Source of the DNA: Pisaster brevispinus
Taxonomy: Eukaryota; Echinodermata; Asteroidea; Forcipulatida; Asteriidae
Reading direction: 5' to 3'
NCBI GenBank assembly: GCA_023634235.1
Contig: JAMKCF010000007.1
Coordinates: 1,166,001 to 1,230,000 of the forward strand
Length of the DNA: 64,000 nt
Each line of letters starts with the position of its first letter. The stretch's first letter is position 1. Below the pieces are notes generated by a model, which ran no database searches, had not been told where the DNA came from, and was given only the letters and a program-made list of their open reading frames with translations. Shown piece by piece: positions 36,775-48,249 of the stretch. The position numbers and the translations under genes are program-made.

Positions 36775-36899
36775 AATCTCGACGATTACAATAGCTGTTC
36801 CGACTGAAGTTCGGAACAGCTAATAATAATAATAATAATAAAAAAAAATAAAAATCTCGACGATTACAATAGCTGTTCCGACTGAAGTTCGGAACAGCT
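36775..36899 (-). repeat. Two copies of a terminal hairpin module
   Basis: TCTCGACGATTACAATAGCT then TGTTCCGACTGAAGTTCGGA occurs twice, separated by an AAT tract. The 29-base hairpins lie at 36793-36821 and 36871-36899. AGCTGTTCCG here is mirrored by CGGAACAGCT next to the 3' hairpin of each unit (- strand), resembling asymmetric terminal inverted repeats of Helitron2/Helentron elements. It probably marks the element's 5' end. Confidence 0.5.
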
Positions 36900-36984
36900 A
36901 AATATAAAAAAACATTATTATAAGTAGGCCCTTGGTTTACTATAAACCACAGTTGACAACCCGATGCGCCAGACAAACATAGAC

Positions 36985-39056
36985 ATGATCTCAAAGATGA
37001 TGCTTTGGGCGGTGGTCAAGATTTGGCTGTTGGTGGTTGGAAGCCTTTGGTGTACAGAAGGTAAAAACATATACAGGGTTGTATTATGCATTTATTATTT
37101 GTTTTATTACATTTTAGTCTTTAATCCTGCATGGAGGCAGCGCTAATTCTAAGATATTAAAAAAATGAAATACATATTGTCAGAAGAAGAAAACAATTCA
37201 GTAACACTAAACAAAATTGCAATACATACAACGTTCTTCTTCTTTGTTTTTGGTGACAAAATGGTGACAAAATGTCAAAAGCTGAAATATTCAGTGTTTT
37301 GGCGTGTCTCCGTGTCACTTTGAAGGCACCTTCTCACAAATATTCAGGGATAAGTTGCGGAAAAGTTGATCCACAAAGGGTAAATCATTTGTATCTGCAA
37401 GTATATTGACAGATCTCACGGCTCTTAACCTGGACCACCTGCTGGTTTCCAGCAGATAAACAATCTTAAGGTCTGTGGTTTGGTCGTCCTTCAAACAAAT
37501 TGCCTGATCTTAATGCAACACTGTCCCCTGAAACTTATCCACAATATTAACTGGACTGCTTGGGGATATCTTGCGGGTTGGAAAATCAAACTGTGAAGAG
37601 GTCTATCAGTTAGTTATTCTGGAATAGGTTTTTAAAAGGTTCATAACGAACTTCGTGTTTTTGTGTGTGTTTTGGGAGGGGTTTTAGAAGTGATAATAAA
37701 ACGAAAACGAGTTTTCTACAGCCTTAACAAAATGATTGCTTTATTGTTACTTTTTGTTCATGAAGCACTAACTTGTAGCACCGAACAAGAACGAGATCCT
37801 GAGTCAGGTTTCCGGTACCGTTGGGTAATTTCTGTACCAGATCCATGCCAGTGCACTACGCTACGTGTTGGTGGTCTGAATACCCGTACACCTTACAGAC
37901 CCTTCGTGGTTAAATACATGGATACATTCATCTACAGTGATGACCAAGAGGAGATTCGAACATGGCTCAACTGTACAGGTAAGATCAACAGTAACTAACT
38001 GCTTAATTATCTCCTTTATTCTCTTTTCTTGCTGTAAACAAAAATCACATATAAGTCATTGTTTGTTAATATTCCGCTGTGCCTAAAATGTTAAGTTCAG
38101 ATACCAAATTAGATTTGCTTTTTACGAAAGAGAAAACGACTAGGAGTCGTTTCGCTTTCAAGAACTAAGCATCGGGCCTGTTTGTTTGTTTACAAACTGG
38201 GGAGCCGAATAATGATTAAATAACATGCAAAAACACACAATAAAATTAAATATTGTACAAATGTATGGCACTGATTTCAAAATGAGTGTTGATTACCCCA
38301 TTGTAACCAAACCACAGATCTGCTTCGAAAGCACTTAATTCTCAACCTATCGCTTCGCCGAGACGGCAACCCTGGACAATGCGACGCTGCTACGGTCAGC
38401 AGCACCGAGTATGATATAAGAGGAACCACAAACCTTGTGAAGATGGTTCCTGGTCCTGACGTAGCTGATCACGCATGCGCTGTGTACGCCAAGGTAGGAT
38501 CGTTCTTAGATCTTGGTGACTTCAGACATACCTGTATCTCTGACCCGGGTCTTTGTGAGTCTATGACGTGGTCTTTTTGGCTCAAGATTGACACGTCATC
38601 AGGCTTCACCAGAGAAAGATACTACATCAGCTCTGGGGGACAAACAGGTCAGGCCAGGGGTGTTGCACTGTTGTACAAAAGCGACGATAACTTGTTTAGA
38701 ATTGCTGCCAGAACAGAAAAAATCGTTATTAATTAACAAATATAGCAAAACAAAAATCCCTTTGGATAGGTGGTTTCACTTGGCTGTAACGATTGAATTG
38801 AAACAGAAAAAGTGGATGTTTTGAAGCTTTACGTTAATGGAGAACTTGAGAAAAGCTTGAGAATTAAAAGGATAATATAGAAGGCGATACAATGGATGGT
38901 TGTACTAAGCTGTACTTGGATATGTCAAACACTTGTGACCAGAGACATTCATCTTATACATAATAATAGTGGTTCTGCCGCATACAGCAGTCTCATGGTT
39001 TTTGATCGTCTCCTCAACCAAGAAGCGATCAAGGATCTGAAAAAAATAAGAAATTA
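36985..39056 (+). pseudogene. Gene B: LamG-domain paralogue, frameshifted
   Basis: Exons 36985-37060, 37766-37978 and 38318-39056 match gene A in length and phase. The signal peptide (MISKMMLWAVVKIWLLVVG) and the exon 2 module (DPCQCTTLRVGG, RTWLNCTG) are intact. Exon 3 matches through LLYKSDDNLFRIAARTEK. One extra base in an A run near 38716 then shifts the frame into a stop at 38734, giving a 235-residue truncated product. A second frame continues INKYSKTKIPLDRWFHLAV before another shift near 38810, and the C-terminal block (GSAAYSSLMVFDRLLNQ) is recognisable to 39056. The last third of the LamG domain is therefore lost. It is probably a pseudogene; a truncated secreted product cannot be excluded. 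Confidence 0.8.
37123..37320 (+). repeat. Intron 1 segment inverted relative to gene A
   Basis: Reverse complement of 20013-20210, bounded by the same collinear flanks. See the entry there. Confidence 0.85.
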
Positions 39057-39060
39057 AACA

Positions 39061-39757
39061 ATGTTTCATCCTTCAGGGTATATATTGTATTTCAAAATCG
39101 AGTTTTTATTCCTTTAATTCAATTTTGTTCAACTAAATTTTGACTCTTAACGTCTCTTTAGAGCACAGTGTCCTTTTAAAACTCAATGACGTCATGCTTT
39201 TCAAACTTCGCCCATTTAAACAATTTAACTGGTTAGAAATACAGCAGCTTTCGATAGTAGAAAGCATTTAAAAAAGCATTTCATTTCAAAACAATGTGTT
39301 TATGGAAAAAGATATTAGTTTTTATCCCCCAAAATTTGAATCTGAGAAACGTTTAGTCAGAAACATTTCTCAGATTGTGTATTTCTATTAGGAACTATGT
39401 CTTTCTACGTGGATATATTCGCTCCAGATTTTCGGCGATATCTAAAAAAAAAGCGACCACCTTTGAAATGAAATCTTCATAGATTTGTTTCATTGTATAT
39501 ATCTTTATTTATAGGGTTAAAACAATCAAACGTATCCAAAAGTCAAAGGTATACTTTGCCTAATAGAAAACACAGAATTAGACGTTTGCAGCATTTTAAC
39601 GGTTTTCTACACATGAACTGTAACGATAGTCACGACGAAATCAGTCATATTATTACGTAACGAAGCAACCACAACTTTGTACTTATAAGATGATCGAAGA
39701 CAATCTTTTTGATATTTTTCGTATTACAAGTTGTAAGAATACAAGGCTTGCATCTTA
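39061..39757. other. Non-coding, no element recognised
   Basis: Downstream of gene B. There is no AATAAA shortly after the decayed stop and no exon or repeat termini. Confidence 0.45.
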
Positions 39758-40420
39758 AGCTAGATTATCACACTATTGAATATTGGATTATCACACAACT
39801 GTACGTTAGATTATCATACAATCTAATCTGAGATTATCACACTATTGAATGTTAGATTATCACACTATTGAATATTAGATTATCATACAATTGAATCTGA
39901 GATTATCACACATTTGAATATTAGATTATCACACAATTGAATGTTAGATTATCACACAATTGAATGTTAGATTATCACACTATTCAATTTGAGTTTATCA
40001 TATAATTGAATCTGAGATTATCACGCAATCGAATGTTAAATTATCACACAATTTAATGCTAGATTATCACACATTGAATCTGAGATTATCACACAAATGA
40101 ATATCAGATTATTACACAATTTAATGTTAGATTATCACACAATTTAATTCCAGATTATCACAATATTGAATCTGAGGTTAGTTATCATTAGATAAGCACA
40201 CAATTTGAATGTTAGATTAGCAAACAATCGAATGTTTTTTTTTAGATTAGCACACAATTAAAAGTTAGATGATCATAAATTGAATGTTACGTTATCATAC
40301 AATTGAATGTGAGATCATCACACAATTGACTATTAGATTATCACATCATTAAAATTAAGATTATCACACAATTGAATGTTGAATAATCACACCATTGAAA
40401 TTTTGATTTTCAAATAATCG
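39758..40420. repeat. About 23-bp ATTATCACAC minisatellite
   Basis: Around 26 degenerate copies of GATTATCACACAATTGAATG with TTA or TGA joints. TCTGA-bearing and GTTA-bearing variants are interspersed, suggesting a former two-monomer unit. Confidence 0.9.
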
Positions 40421-41439
40421 ATGTATTTTCTCGTCTGGAGCACTTGTTGATTGTAAAAAAGAGCAACAAATGAAATCCACTGAGTGAAAAGTCCATCCTA
40501 AAAGGCAAAGTGTGTTTTAATAATGCTGGGCTGTTCAGTTCCAAAGAGAGTCCTTGGTCATCAAAAGTCTCAAATCGCACTGATACTTTTAACGAAATGT
40601 ATGATAATTAATAATTAGGGAATAACAGTGTGTGGAACCGGTCTTCACGCTGTTCTTAGTCGATAAAAGGGACATAGAGCTTCATGTCTGATGCCAAAGA
40701 CAAAGCATTTATGTTCACGTGTCTTGTCCATAAAACAGCTGTCATGGCTACACTCTATGATAACATAGAAGAAAGTGAGTTCGTTACACACGACAACCCG
40801 GCCATGACACTTTGTGCTTTGAACATTACCAACTTCTAAGAGCGCATGTAGCGAAGTATTTAAGCTTCCTGTCAGAAATAATTTTGTAGAATTTTTTTTA
40901 AGGTTATTTTTTTGTTATTGATGAGAATTAAAACGTATATAATACATTGTAATGTGTAACTCATATCAATGTGAATGTGTTAAGAAAAATATAAAAAAAA
41001 TTAAATTGAATTTGTTGCATTTGTTTGAATTACTGACTTTTGTTTTTAAATACAGCAGAATCGATATGCGTACAGTGGGTCGAAGATTTTTAGCAAAAGA
41101 GTATAGCACAAAATTAATCAAAAGTTTTGTAAAAATGTCGAACCTATTTTGCGATGAATACAACAGAGGTTGTACATAATCTATGATTGTGGGATTATTT
41201 TGTAAAAGTGTACAAATAATTCTGCTGTTGGTCGACGACGTTTGACCAACTACAACCTCGGGACTGAAGGTTGTGTTATGAAGGGCTTCTTTGGTCGTGA
41301 TTGCATCTCAAAAGCATCACTTATTTGAACATCGACCTGGTTTTCAACCAACAAGAAAAAAACACACGGACATTTGCCCTACGTTTTAATACTTAGGGCG
41401 AATCCTCACAACAACAACAAACTATGGTATTCCTGATCA

Positions 41440-41640
41440 AACATCGCAAATATATTTCTATCTTTTTGCAATGTCGCAAACTGTATCGAAAATTTCCTTG
41501 CAAATGTTTGCGATTTCGCAATTATTTTTGCTAAGGAATTTGCAATAAAATTTGCAACATAGCAGATACCATTGTAAATATTTGCGATGTCGCAAATATT
41601 ATCGGCAATGTTCGAAATAATTTTTGTGATGTACGATATC
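41440..41640. repeat. TTTGCGATNTCGCAAA-rich degenerate repeat
   Basis: Words such as TTTGCGATGTCGCAAATATT, TTTGCGATTTCGCAA and TTTGCAATGTCGCAAA recur in both orientations. Similar GCGAT-rich palindromic sequence occurs at 51580-51780 and 52650-52750. Confidence 0.5.
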
Positions 41641-43079
41641 CTTTCAGCGCCACTTTAGAATAGCATCAGTGAATGAGTTGATGCCTTTCATTTGTCTCCT
41701 TTCGTGGCCGGTAAAGGCTTCTCCTAGAATGGACGTTTCACAAACAATGTGTAAATTTAGACACCCTACTTAACGTTCACGTGTTTACATAAACCATGAA
41801 ATAGAATAAGAAAACGAACCTGAATAAGATGAACAGAATCATGTCTCAACAAAAACGAAAACTTGAATGCAAAAACATGCTTAAAAGAAACATCAGCTTG
41901 AACCAATTAGAGAAGCATGCGTGAATTTGAATGCGTGTTAATTAAATATATATTTTTTAATTTAATATTATTTAGTTTTTGTGCTTAAACTGACTGGAAA
42001 ATATTATATAAAAACTCTGTATTTTCAATCCATTTTATTTAATCTCTTCCTATGTTTCCCATGTGTGTGCTTCTCTCTTGTTTTCGGTCAGTTGAACAAC
42101 ACAATACTTTCGCATAGGTCGAGTTGGTTTCATCCTTGCGTATGAAACGCCTTTACACGCTTAACAACACACAATGAGACATTCAAGGCTCCATTCACCA
42201 GCCTCGATAAATAAACAATCCAAGACTTAGTCGAAAAGTTAAAGCTACATATTTTTGCAATAATCTCATCTAAGATTTAAAAGTCGATAACCAAACATCG
42301 TTTGCTTTACGTTTTTGTAACAAAAATAAATGTTTTAATTAATGCAAGTCCCTATAGCATGAATTAAGCTCAACGTTGGAAATGAAATGATTGAAATACA
42401 TCGTGTGCTTTAGGAGAAATATTTTACTATGCAAATATTGGAGAGTTATTGGTTACCATGTGACCTGAGCAGCGAAGTAACCTCAAAGTAAAGATTAACC
42501 TTAAAGATACGCTCTTTAAAAAAGGCGTTGCGATTTTCCATTTGGATGAGAACGAAATTGCGGCAAGCGTCGAGTGCTCTGGGTGGAAATAATTGCGCTT
42601 TGTAAAAAAAAAAAAAAAAAAAAATACAAAACAAAACAAAACAACAACAAACCAACCGTACACGAAGGGAGTACTGTTCATAAGCACGGTCGTCAATCAA
42701 AAGCATTATAGCACATAAAGTCAACACAGTATGATAGACTTACACAAGTACACTGGAGTGTAGAATAGAAATATCGAGATGGAGTTTGCTTTCGCTCGGA
42801 TTCCTGTGGTATACCGAATGTACAAAACGTAATGCGTTCTTTTGTTTTCCTTTTTTGATAACGAATTTACTTATTTTGCTGATTGCTTGTTTATTTATGT
42901 GATTAAGTGTTACGTATGATGTTTGGACCAGAGAGAAAAGTGGTCCAAGAAGAAACTAGAAAAACTAAGTGTACTAACAGACGTCCACACAGTGTCCAAT
43001 ACTTAAGTGTACAGAACAAAGGAATTGTGTACAAAACAAACAAATTTGCAACAAAGAGCTCGGGCTTACGGGAGCACCC

Positions 43080-43145
43080 TTGTGGCCGCAAGATAATAAG
43101 TGGCGGTCGCAAGATAATAAGTGGCGGCCGCAAGATATAAGTGGC
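43080..43145. repeat. 23-bp tandem triplication
   Basis: Three copies of CGCAAGATAATAAGTGGCGG with small differences. Confidence 0.8.
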
Positions 43146-44454
43146 GGTGCTGAGAAATACATCTCATTCAGTGAAACATATATGCACTTGTCAAGTGGCA
43201 CCAACGGGGCTTCGTAGTAAACGGATCATTTAAGTCATCAATTTATTGTAAAAAAAACCATTAGGGATAACAAAAACTAATCGAAGGTCAATTGCTTCTG
43301 CGGTTAAACAAGTCAAGCATAACTCCAATAGTCTTCCTCTTACATCCATTTCACCTTCAAAGGCAAACTGCGTGACTTCATCTTTATTCACAGGTGAAGC
43401 TTTTGTTTTTTTAGCAAATTTGATGTTGGTATTAGAACCCCAGAGCGGTCAGACAGGCAGTCACAAACTGCTACGAACACACACCGACATCAACGACTGC
43501 TTATCGTGTGCAGCGGGAAACAAAAATGTCGCCTGAACTCTTCAAAGCTATGGTTCTTTCACTTGCCATCGGGTCGTCACATGCCGATAAGATAAAAACG
43601 GATATTTTATTGTTCGTTTGTTGTGTACGCCTGTTTTCTGTGGAATTGAAACCCAATAAGACAATAAACGGATAAGCATTTTGAATCAAGCTTAAGTAGA
43701 ACAATGGTAATTATTGCCAAATGTGTACCTGCTGGAATATACACGTCATTGTAGTAATCGGTAATGTAAAGAAGGCTTCCGGTACTGCTGGTGTTTGTTC
43801 GCTCTCAAAATAACGTCGACCTACACAACGGGTATGGTAAAACAGTTAGTATGAATAACGTAACCAATTGGATTTTACAAAGGACGCAATGCCTTGTTTA
43901 CTGATTCCCAGTTTTCGAATCAATATGTGTGTGTTTATAGTTGTTTGCAAACAGTAAATGTTTGTAAGGTTCCTTCTTTTAATTGTGATTGAAAGTGCTC
44001 AATCTTGTGGAACTGTGTGAAATACTTCTTCGTCTGAATAACTGTAATGAAGGAGGTATTGCTTGAAGCTTCTGCAATAGACTGACGCTTATTTTTGTAT
44101 TGCTGCAATTAAATAATAAACTGCAAGCCTCGGGCTTATCAAAAAACGAGAAAAATTTCGATTAAAGACTATTTTGTTATGAATTCAAATCTTCATTTTA
44201 AACTGTAAATACATTTACTTCCAGCAATTGTTTATTTTAAATTTTGTACTGCTTCACCCATTGGATGAGGCGTAAAAAGCTGTAGGTTTTGTTTGTCCTT
44301 TAATTACCACACATCGCTGTACAAAGCAAAGTGAAAGGCCAAAGTCCTTGTCCTTGTGTTTGTGGGAGTAGCAGGCTCTATGCTTGACTCCTGCCGTGAA
44401 CCTAACTGTTTGCTGCTAGCGCACCCGCTGTTTGGTTTTGATACCCAAACTGGC

Positions 44455-44990
44455 ATCAAAGTAGACATTCGCTGTACAAACCTATTTGAACGTCCAATGT
44501 CCAATACCAATATACAAGGTAGACAGACATTCGCTGTACAAACCTATATGTGAATGTACAATGTCCAATCTCGATGTGCAAAGTAGACATTCACTGTACA
44601 ACCCTATGTGAATGTCCAATGTCCAATATCGATGTACAAGGTAGACAGACAATCGCTGCACAATTCTAAGTGACTGACAATGTCCAATATCTAAAAACCA
44701 AATAGACAAGCGCTGGCAATTCTACGTGAATGTCCAATGAACAATATGGAGTACGATGTACATATTCGCTGTACAAACTTGAAGTGAATGTCCAATGTCC
44801 AATGTCGAAGAAACAAGGTAAACATTTTCTTACAAACTTTTGTGAATGTGCACTTTCTGTCCAATACTATTGATGTGCAACGTTGAAATTCACTGAACAA
44901 AGCTGTGTGAATGTCTAATGCCAACATCGAAAACGCAACGTTGATAGTCGCTGTTCAAACCAATGTGAATGTCCAGTGTCCATTAAACAA
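44455..44990. repeat. About 60-bp degenerate tandem repeat upstream of gene C
   Basis: Eight to nine diverged copies combining TTCGCTGTACAAACCTA, GTGAATGTCCAATGTCCAAT and GATGTACAAGGTAGACA. It ends about 160 bases before exon 2 of gene C. Open frames on the - strand are by-products. Confidence 0.85.
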
Positions 44991-45146
44991 TTACCTTTAC
45001 TGTCATCATTAACTTCGACCTCAATTTCCTCAAGTTTGTGTCGGTCATCAAAGAGGCAACTCACCTTAAACAAGATTAAATTTCGCCATCTGGCAAGTTT
45101 TAACCCGCATCAGATTACACTAACTAAAGGGCTTTTTCTTCCCTAG

Positions 45147-46478
45147 CAATGGTTTGCCTGATTGGCCAAGAGCCTGACCCCGACTCAAGCCAAAAGCTCC
45201 GTTGGGTCATCCCAGTGATAGACCCATGTAGTTGCACTAAGCTTCAACTGGGTGGCTTCAGCACCATCACACCCTACCGGTCTTTCGCAGTGAAGTACTT
45301 CGATGGTGTCAATTTAGATGATATCAAACAGTGGCTCAATTGTTCGAGTAAGTTTTTAAGTATTATATTTTGGGTCTCATTTTGGAGGAAATCGAGTAAA
45401 CACGCATACAATTTACATTTGGTTATACTGTAGTTTTTTCATGTTCACTAACAAACATAATATTTTGAATTATCTACTGATTTTTTCATTCACGATCCTT
45501 GTCTAAATATAAATCATACAAAACAGCACAGACATTTAACCCTCAAGATTCGTCTCAAGCCCCAAGCTAAATGTTGCAAAGTATAATCCAAATTGTCTTT
45601 GCTTCGATTACACGTTGTTAAAAACAATGCAAATAACGATGTTTCTGTTCTGAATGTAACAAAATAGGAAATCGAAAAACAAATCAATAGAGAGTACATT
45701 ATCATTTCATTTTCCAGTTCGAGCTGAGCTCCCCAATGTCCTTCTTCATCGAAGCCTTGGTGCAGAGGGAGACACTGGCATCCCGTGCGAGAACAAATCG
45801 GTGAGTCCCAATGGTTATGTCATTCGGGGTAACTCTGACCTCGTGAAACTGGTTCCATCTCCCCGTGGTGATGATCACGCATGCGCTGTGTACGCCCAGG
45901 CTGGCTCATACCTGGATATCGGTGACTTCAAAGGGACATGTATCTCTGACCCGGGTCTCTGTGAGTCTATGACGTGGTCTTTATGGCTCAAGATAGATAC
46001 GTCATCAGGCTTCACTGGAATTAGGTACTACATCAGCTCTGGCGGACATACACGTCATGCCTTTGGTATTGCGTTTTTGTACAAAAGCGATACAGATGAT
46101 TTTCTCTTTAGCACAAGAACCAAACAGCTGTCTAGCCATTTGGTTTATACGAAACAAAAGATACCGCTTGACCACTGGTTCCATATGGTAATAACACTTG
46201 ACAATGCCAGTCTATTAGAATACACAATGTTATACATCGACGGGGTCTTTATGGAAACCGATAGTTACAAACCGCAAAGCGTGATGTTTGAAGACGAATG
46301 CACTAAGTTATACTTGGGCATGGCTAACACAAATGGGTATAATCATCAATCTAGTGAATTAAGTGGGTCGGCAGCATACACTGATTTGACGGTATTTGAC
46401 GGTCGTCTCACCCTGAAACAGATTAAAGACCTTTATGAATCGGGCCATTCATTAAGTACTGGTTCGGATACAAACTGA
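45147..46478 (+). CDS. Gene C: diverged LamG-domain paralogue (exon 1 not found)
   Basis: Exons 45147-45347 (acceptor CTTCCCTAG) and 45718-46478 (acceptor TTTTCCAG) continue the same split-codon phase as genes A and B and give 320 residues to the TGA stop. Exon 2 has LRWVIPVIDPCSCTKLQLGG, TPYRSFAVKYFDG and IKQWLNCS, four codons shorter than in A. Exon 3 keeps the LamG landmarks DIGDFKGTCISDPGLCESMT, YYISSGGHT, PLDHWFHMVIT, MLYIDGVF, TKLYLGMAN and GSAAYTDLTVFDGRL, then a short tail ending GSDTN. The frame is intact, suggesting a functional gene. The signal-peptide exon, expected 1-2 kb upstream from the layout of A and B, was not located, so the 5' end is incomplete. AATAAA lies at 46802-46807. 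Confidence 0.8.
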
Positions 46479-46801
46479 TCCGGCTTGGAATTAACTCGGC
46501 CACTTTAGAAAATGTTTAACAAGTAAATTACACACCAGTGGTGGACAGGAATATTTCAAATTTACAAATTGCTGGAACAAAATCATTTTCCCAAGATTTT
46601 ACTTTGTGTAAGATTGGGGTGTGAGACTAGGGAGTCATGTGTTGATTCTGTCAGGTTTTGTTTCTGCTTTTGTTTTACTGTTTTACAGTTGTTTGATTTT
46701 TAAAGCAGTTTAGAAATTGTATAACTGTATTCTTAATACTCTGGATGGCCCCTGTTCAACTTGAGCTCATTGTGAAATTTCTGAAGATTTACAGTAAATA
46801 C

Positions 46802-46807
46802 AATAAA
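46802..46807 (+). terminator. Possible poly(A) signal of gene C
   Basis: AATAAA about 320 bases after the stop codon. Confidence 0.35.
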
Positions 46808-46972
46808 TATAATAATATTCCTTTTTTCCATATTTGTTTACTTTTTATCTTTTTAAAGGTCCCACTGGCCATGTGTTGGGCAACTTTTAAACATTGTATG
46901 CAAAAACGAATTTCATTACTTTGTGTTTAACAGTTTATTGTACTAATTTTTGCGGAAGATTGAACTAGTTGG

Positions 46973-47290
46973 TAAAGGGCGTCTAAGCCGGGCGGTAATT
47001 AACAACACCGGACTCATGCTCCGGTGTTTCTGATCAGCAGTATGTGGGTTCGAGTCCCGGTCGTGGCACTTGTGTCCTTAAGCAAAACACTTTACCGTAA
47101 TTGCCTTGTCCTTCGGGTGGTACATAAAGCCGTAGGTGCCAGAAAGGATATAGCTGGTGCACGTAAAAGAACCCAGAAAACGCATCGTGAAAGAGTAGGG
47201 AACAACCCCGGTGTTATTTGGTGTTCACTTAGGCTTAATACGAGGCATTCTTGGTTTCATTACCAGAAATATATAATAAAAATAAAGGAT
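46973..47290 (+). mobile_element. tRNA-derived SINE
   Basis: The tRNA-like head has GTCTAAGCCGGGCGGTAATT and B box GGTTCGAGTCC (47047-47057). The body follows: TTGTGTCCTTAAGCAAAACA, then CTTCGGGTGGTACATAAAGC. It ends in an AATAAAAATAAAGG tail. The head looks derived from a tRNA with a long variable arm (Leu/Ser type). A second member lies inverted at 57025-57165. Confidence 0.8.
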
Positions 47291-47394
47291 TAAAAGAGTG
47301 GCGACGGGGTCTTAACTAGCCGCAGTGGATCGGTCCTTTGTCGCACGGCCAAGACACTGCAATGATTTGAACACAGCGATAATGTGTTAAAGAG

Positions 47395-48249
47395 TTACTA
47401 ATAAGTCTAACTTTCCGGTACATCGAATTTTAATCGTAAATATTAGCTAATACCTGTATTTATAGTGACAGAGATTACACAATGCTAGGAGAGAAATGTG
47501 CACTTAACGATTGTGGATACAATATAGGTAAATGTATACCTTTTATTGCACTCGCAATTTCTTAAAATTTTCGTATCCATTTATACAGGCATTATATTTT
47601 AAAACCGCGAATTTGCTTTTTGAAGTTAGTTAGTAACCGTAACACTGATTTTCATACCGGAAAAAAAATATATATATATATCAGTACGAAGAATATCAGC
47701 ATGAAATAATATTTTAAATTAATGAACATGTGATATTAGTCAAATGGCTTGCCCTTCATCCACGAAGGCGTGCACTCTAAAAACTCTTGGGTCACAGTTG
47801 ACACGGTTTCGAGTCAAGTCAACCCTTACTAATAAGTCTAACTTTCCGGTATATCGAATTTTAATCGTAAATATTAGCTAATACCTGTATTTATAGTGGC
47901 AGAGATTACACAATGCTAGGAGAGAAATGTGCACTTAACGATTATGGATACAATATCGGTAAATGTATACCTTTTATTGCACTCGCAATTTCTTACAATT
48001 TGTGTATCCATTTATAAAGGCATTATATTTTAAAACCGCGAATTTGCTTTTTGAAGTTAGTTAGTAACCGTAACACTGATTTTCATACCGGGAAATATAT
48101 ATGTCAGTACGAAGAATATCAGCATAAAATAATATTTTTAATTAATGAACATGTGATATTAGTCAAATGGCTTGCCCTTCATCCACGAAGGCGTGCACTC
48201 TAAAAACTCTTGGGTCACAGTTGACACGGTTTCGAGTCAAGTCAACCCT
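47395..48249. repeat. 431-bp direct tandem duplication
   Basis: TTACTAATAAGTCTAACTTT starts at 47395 and again at 47826, and both copies run to GTTTCGAGTCAAGTCAACCC. Differences are few (a shortened TA run, scattered substitutions), so the duplication is fairly recent. Confidence 0.9.

Larger units (their letters stand above)
27791..36899 (-). mobile_element. 9.1-kb head-to-tail array of Helitron-like elements
   Basis: Four units start (on the + strand) with CTAGAGATAGTGATTGTCAA at 27791, 29946, 32360 and 34826. Read on the - strand each unit ends with a short hairpin (TGATTGT/ACAATCA), then CTATCT, then CTAG followed by T. This is the 3' end expected of Helitrons (hairpin, then CTRR, inserted before T). 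Each unit holds a core of about 130-bp tandem repeats, a unique tail of about 0.9 kb and an AAT microsatellite. No Rep/helicase frame is present, so the units are non-autonomous. The matching site in copy A (near 19790-19800) is empty. Confidence 0.65.
25695..39060 (+). repeat. Duplicated segment, copy B
   Basis: Counterpart of 18260-23100. It is expanded by a block at 26028-26925 that copy A lacks and by the Helitron-like array at 27791-36899. Without these two inserts its length (about 3.4 kb) is similar to that of copy A without its own insertions. Confidence 0.8.
40421..44450. other. Non-coding between genes B and C
   Basis: No splice-supported exon recognised, although the signal-peptide exon of gene C should lie somewhere here. 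Contains TTTGCGA-rich palindromic words at 41440-41640, an A run at 42604-42623 and a 23-bp triplet repeat at 43080-43145. A possible signal-like start at 43526 was not adopted because it has no usable donor. Confidence 0.4.

Noticed and set aside
43526..43600. Signal-peptide-like frame MSPELFKAMVLSLAIGSSHA as exon 1 of gene C
   Set aside because: No GT donor in the required phase follows; kept only as a weak possibility.
46973..47100. tRNA gene from A-box and B-box match
   Set aside because: Acceptor and anticodon stems do not pair properly, and a SINE body and A-rich tail follow. The same holds for 9745, 50135 and 57079.
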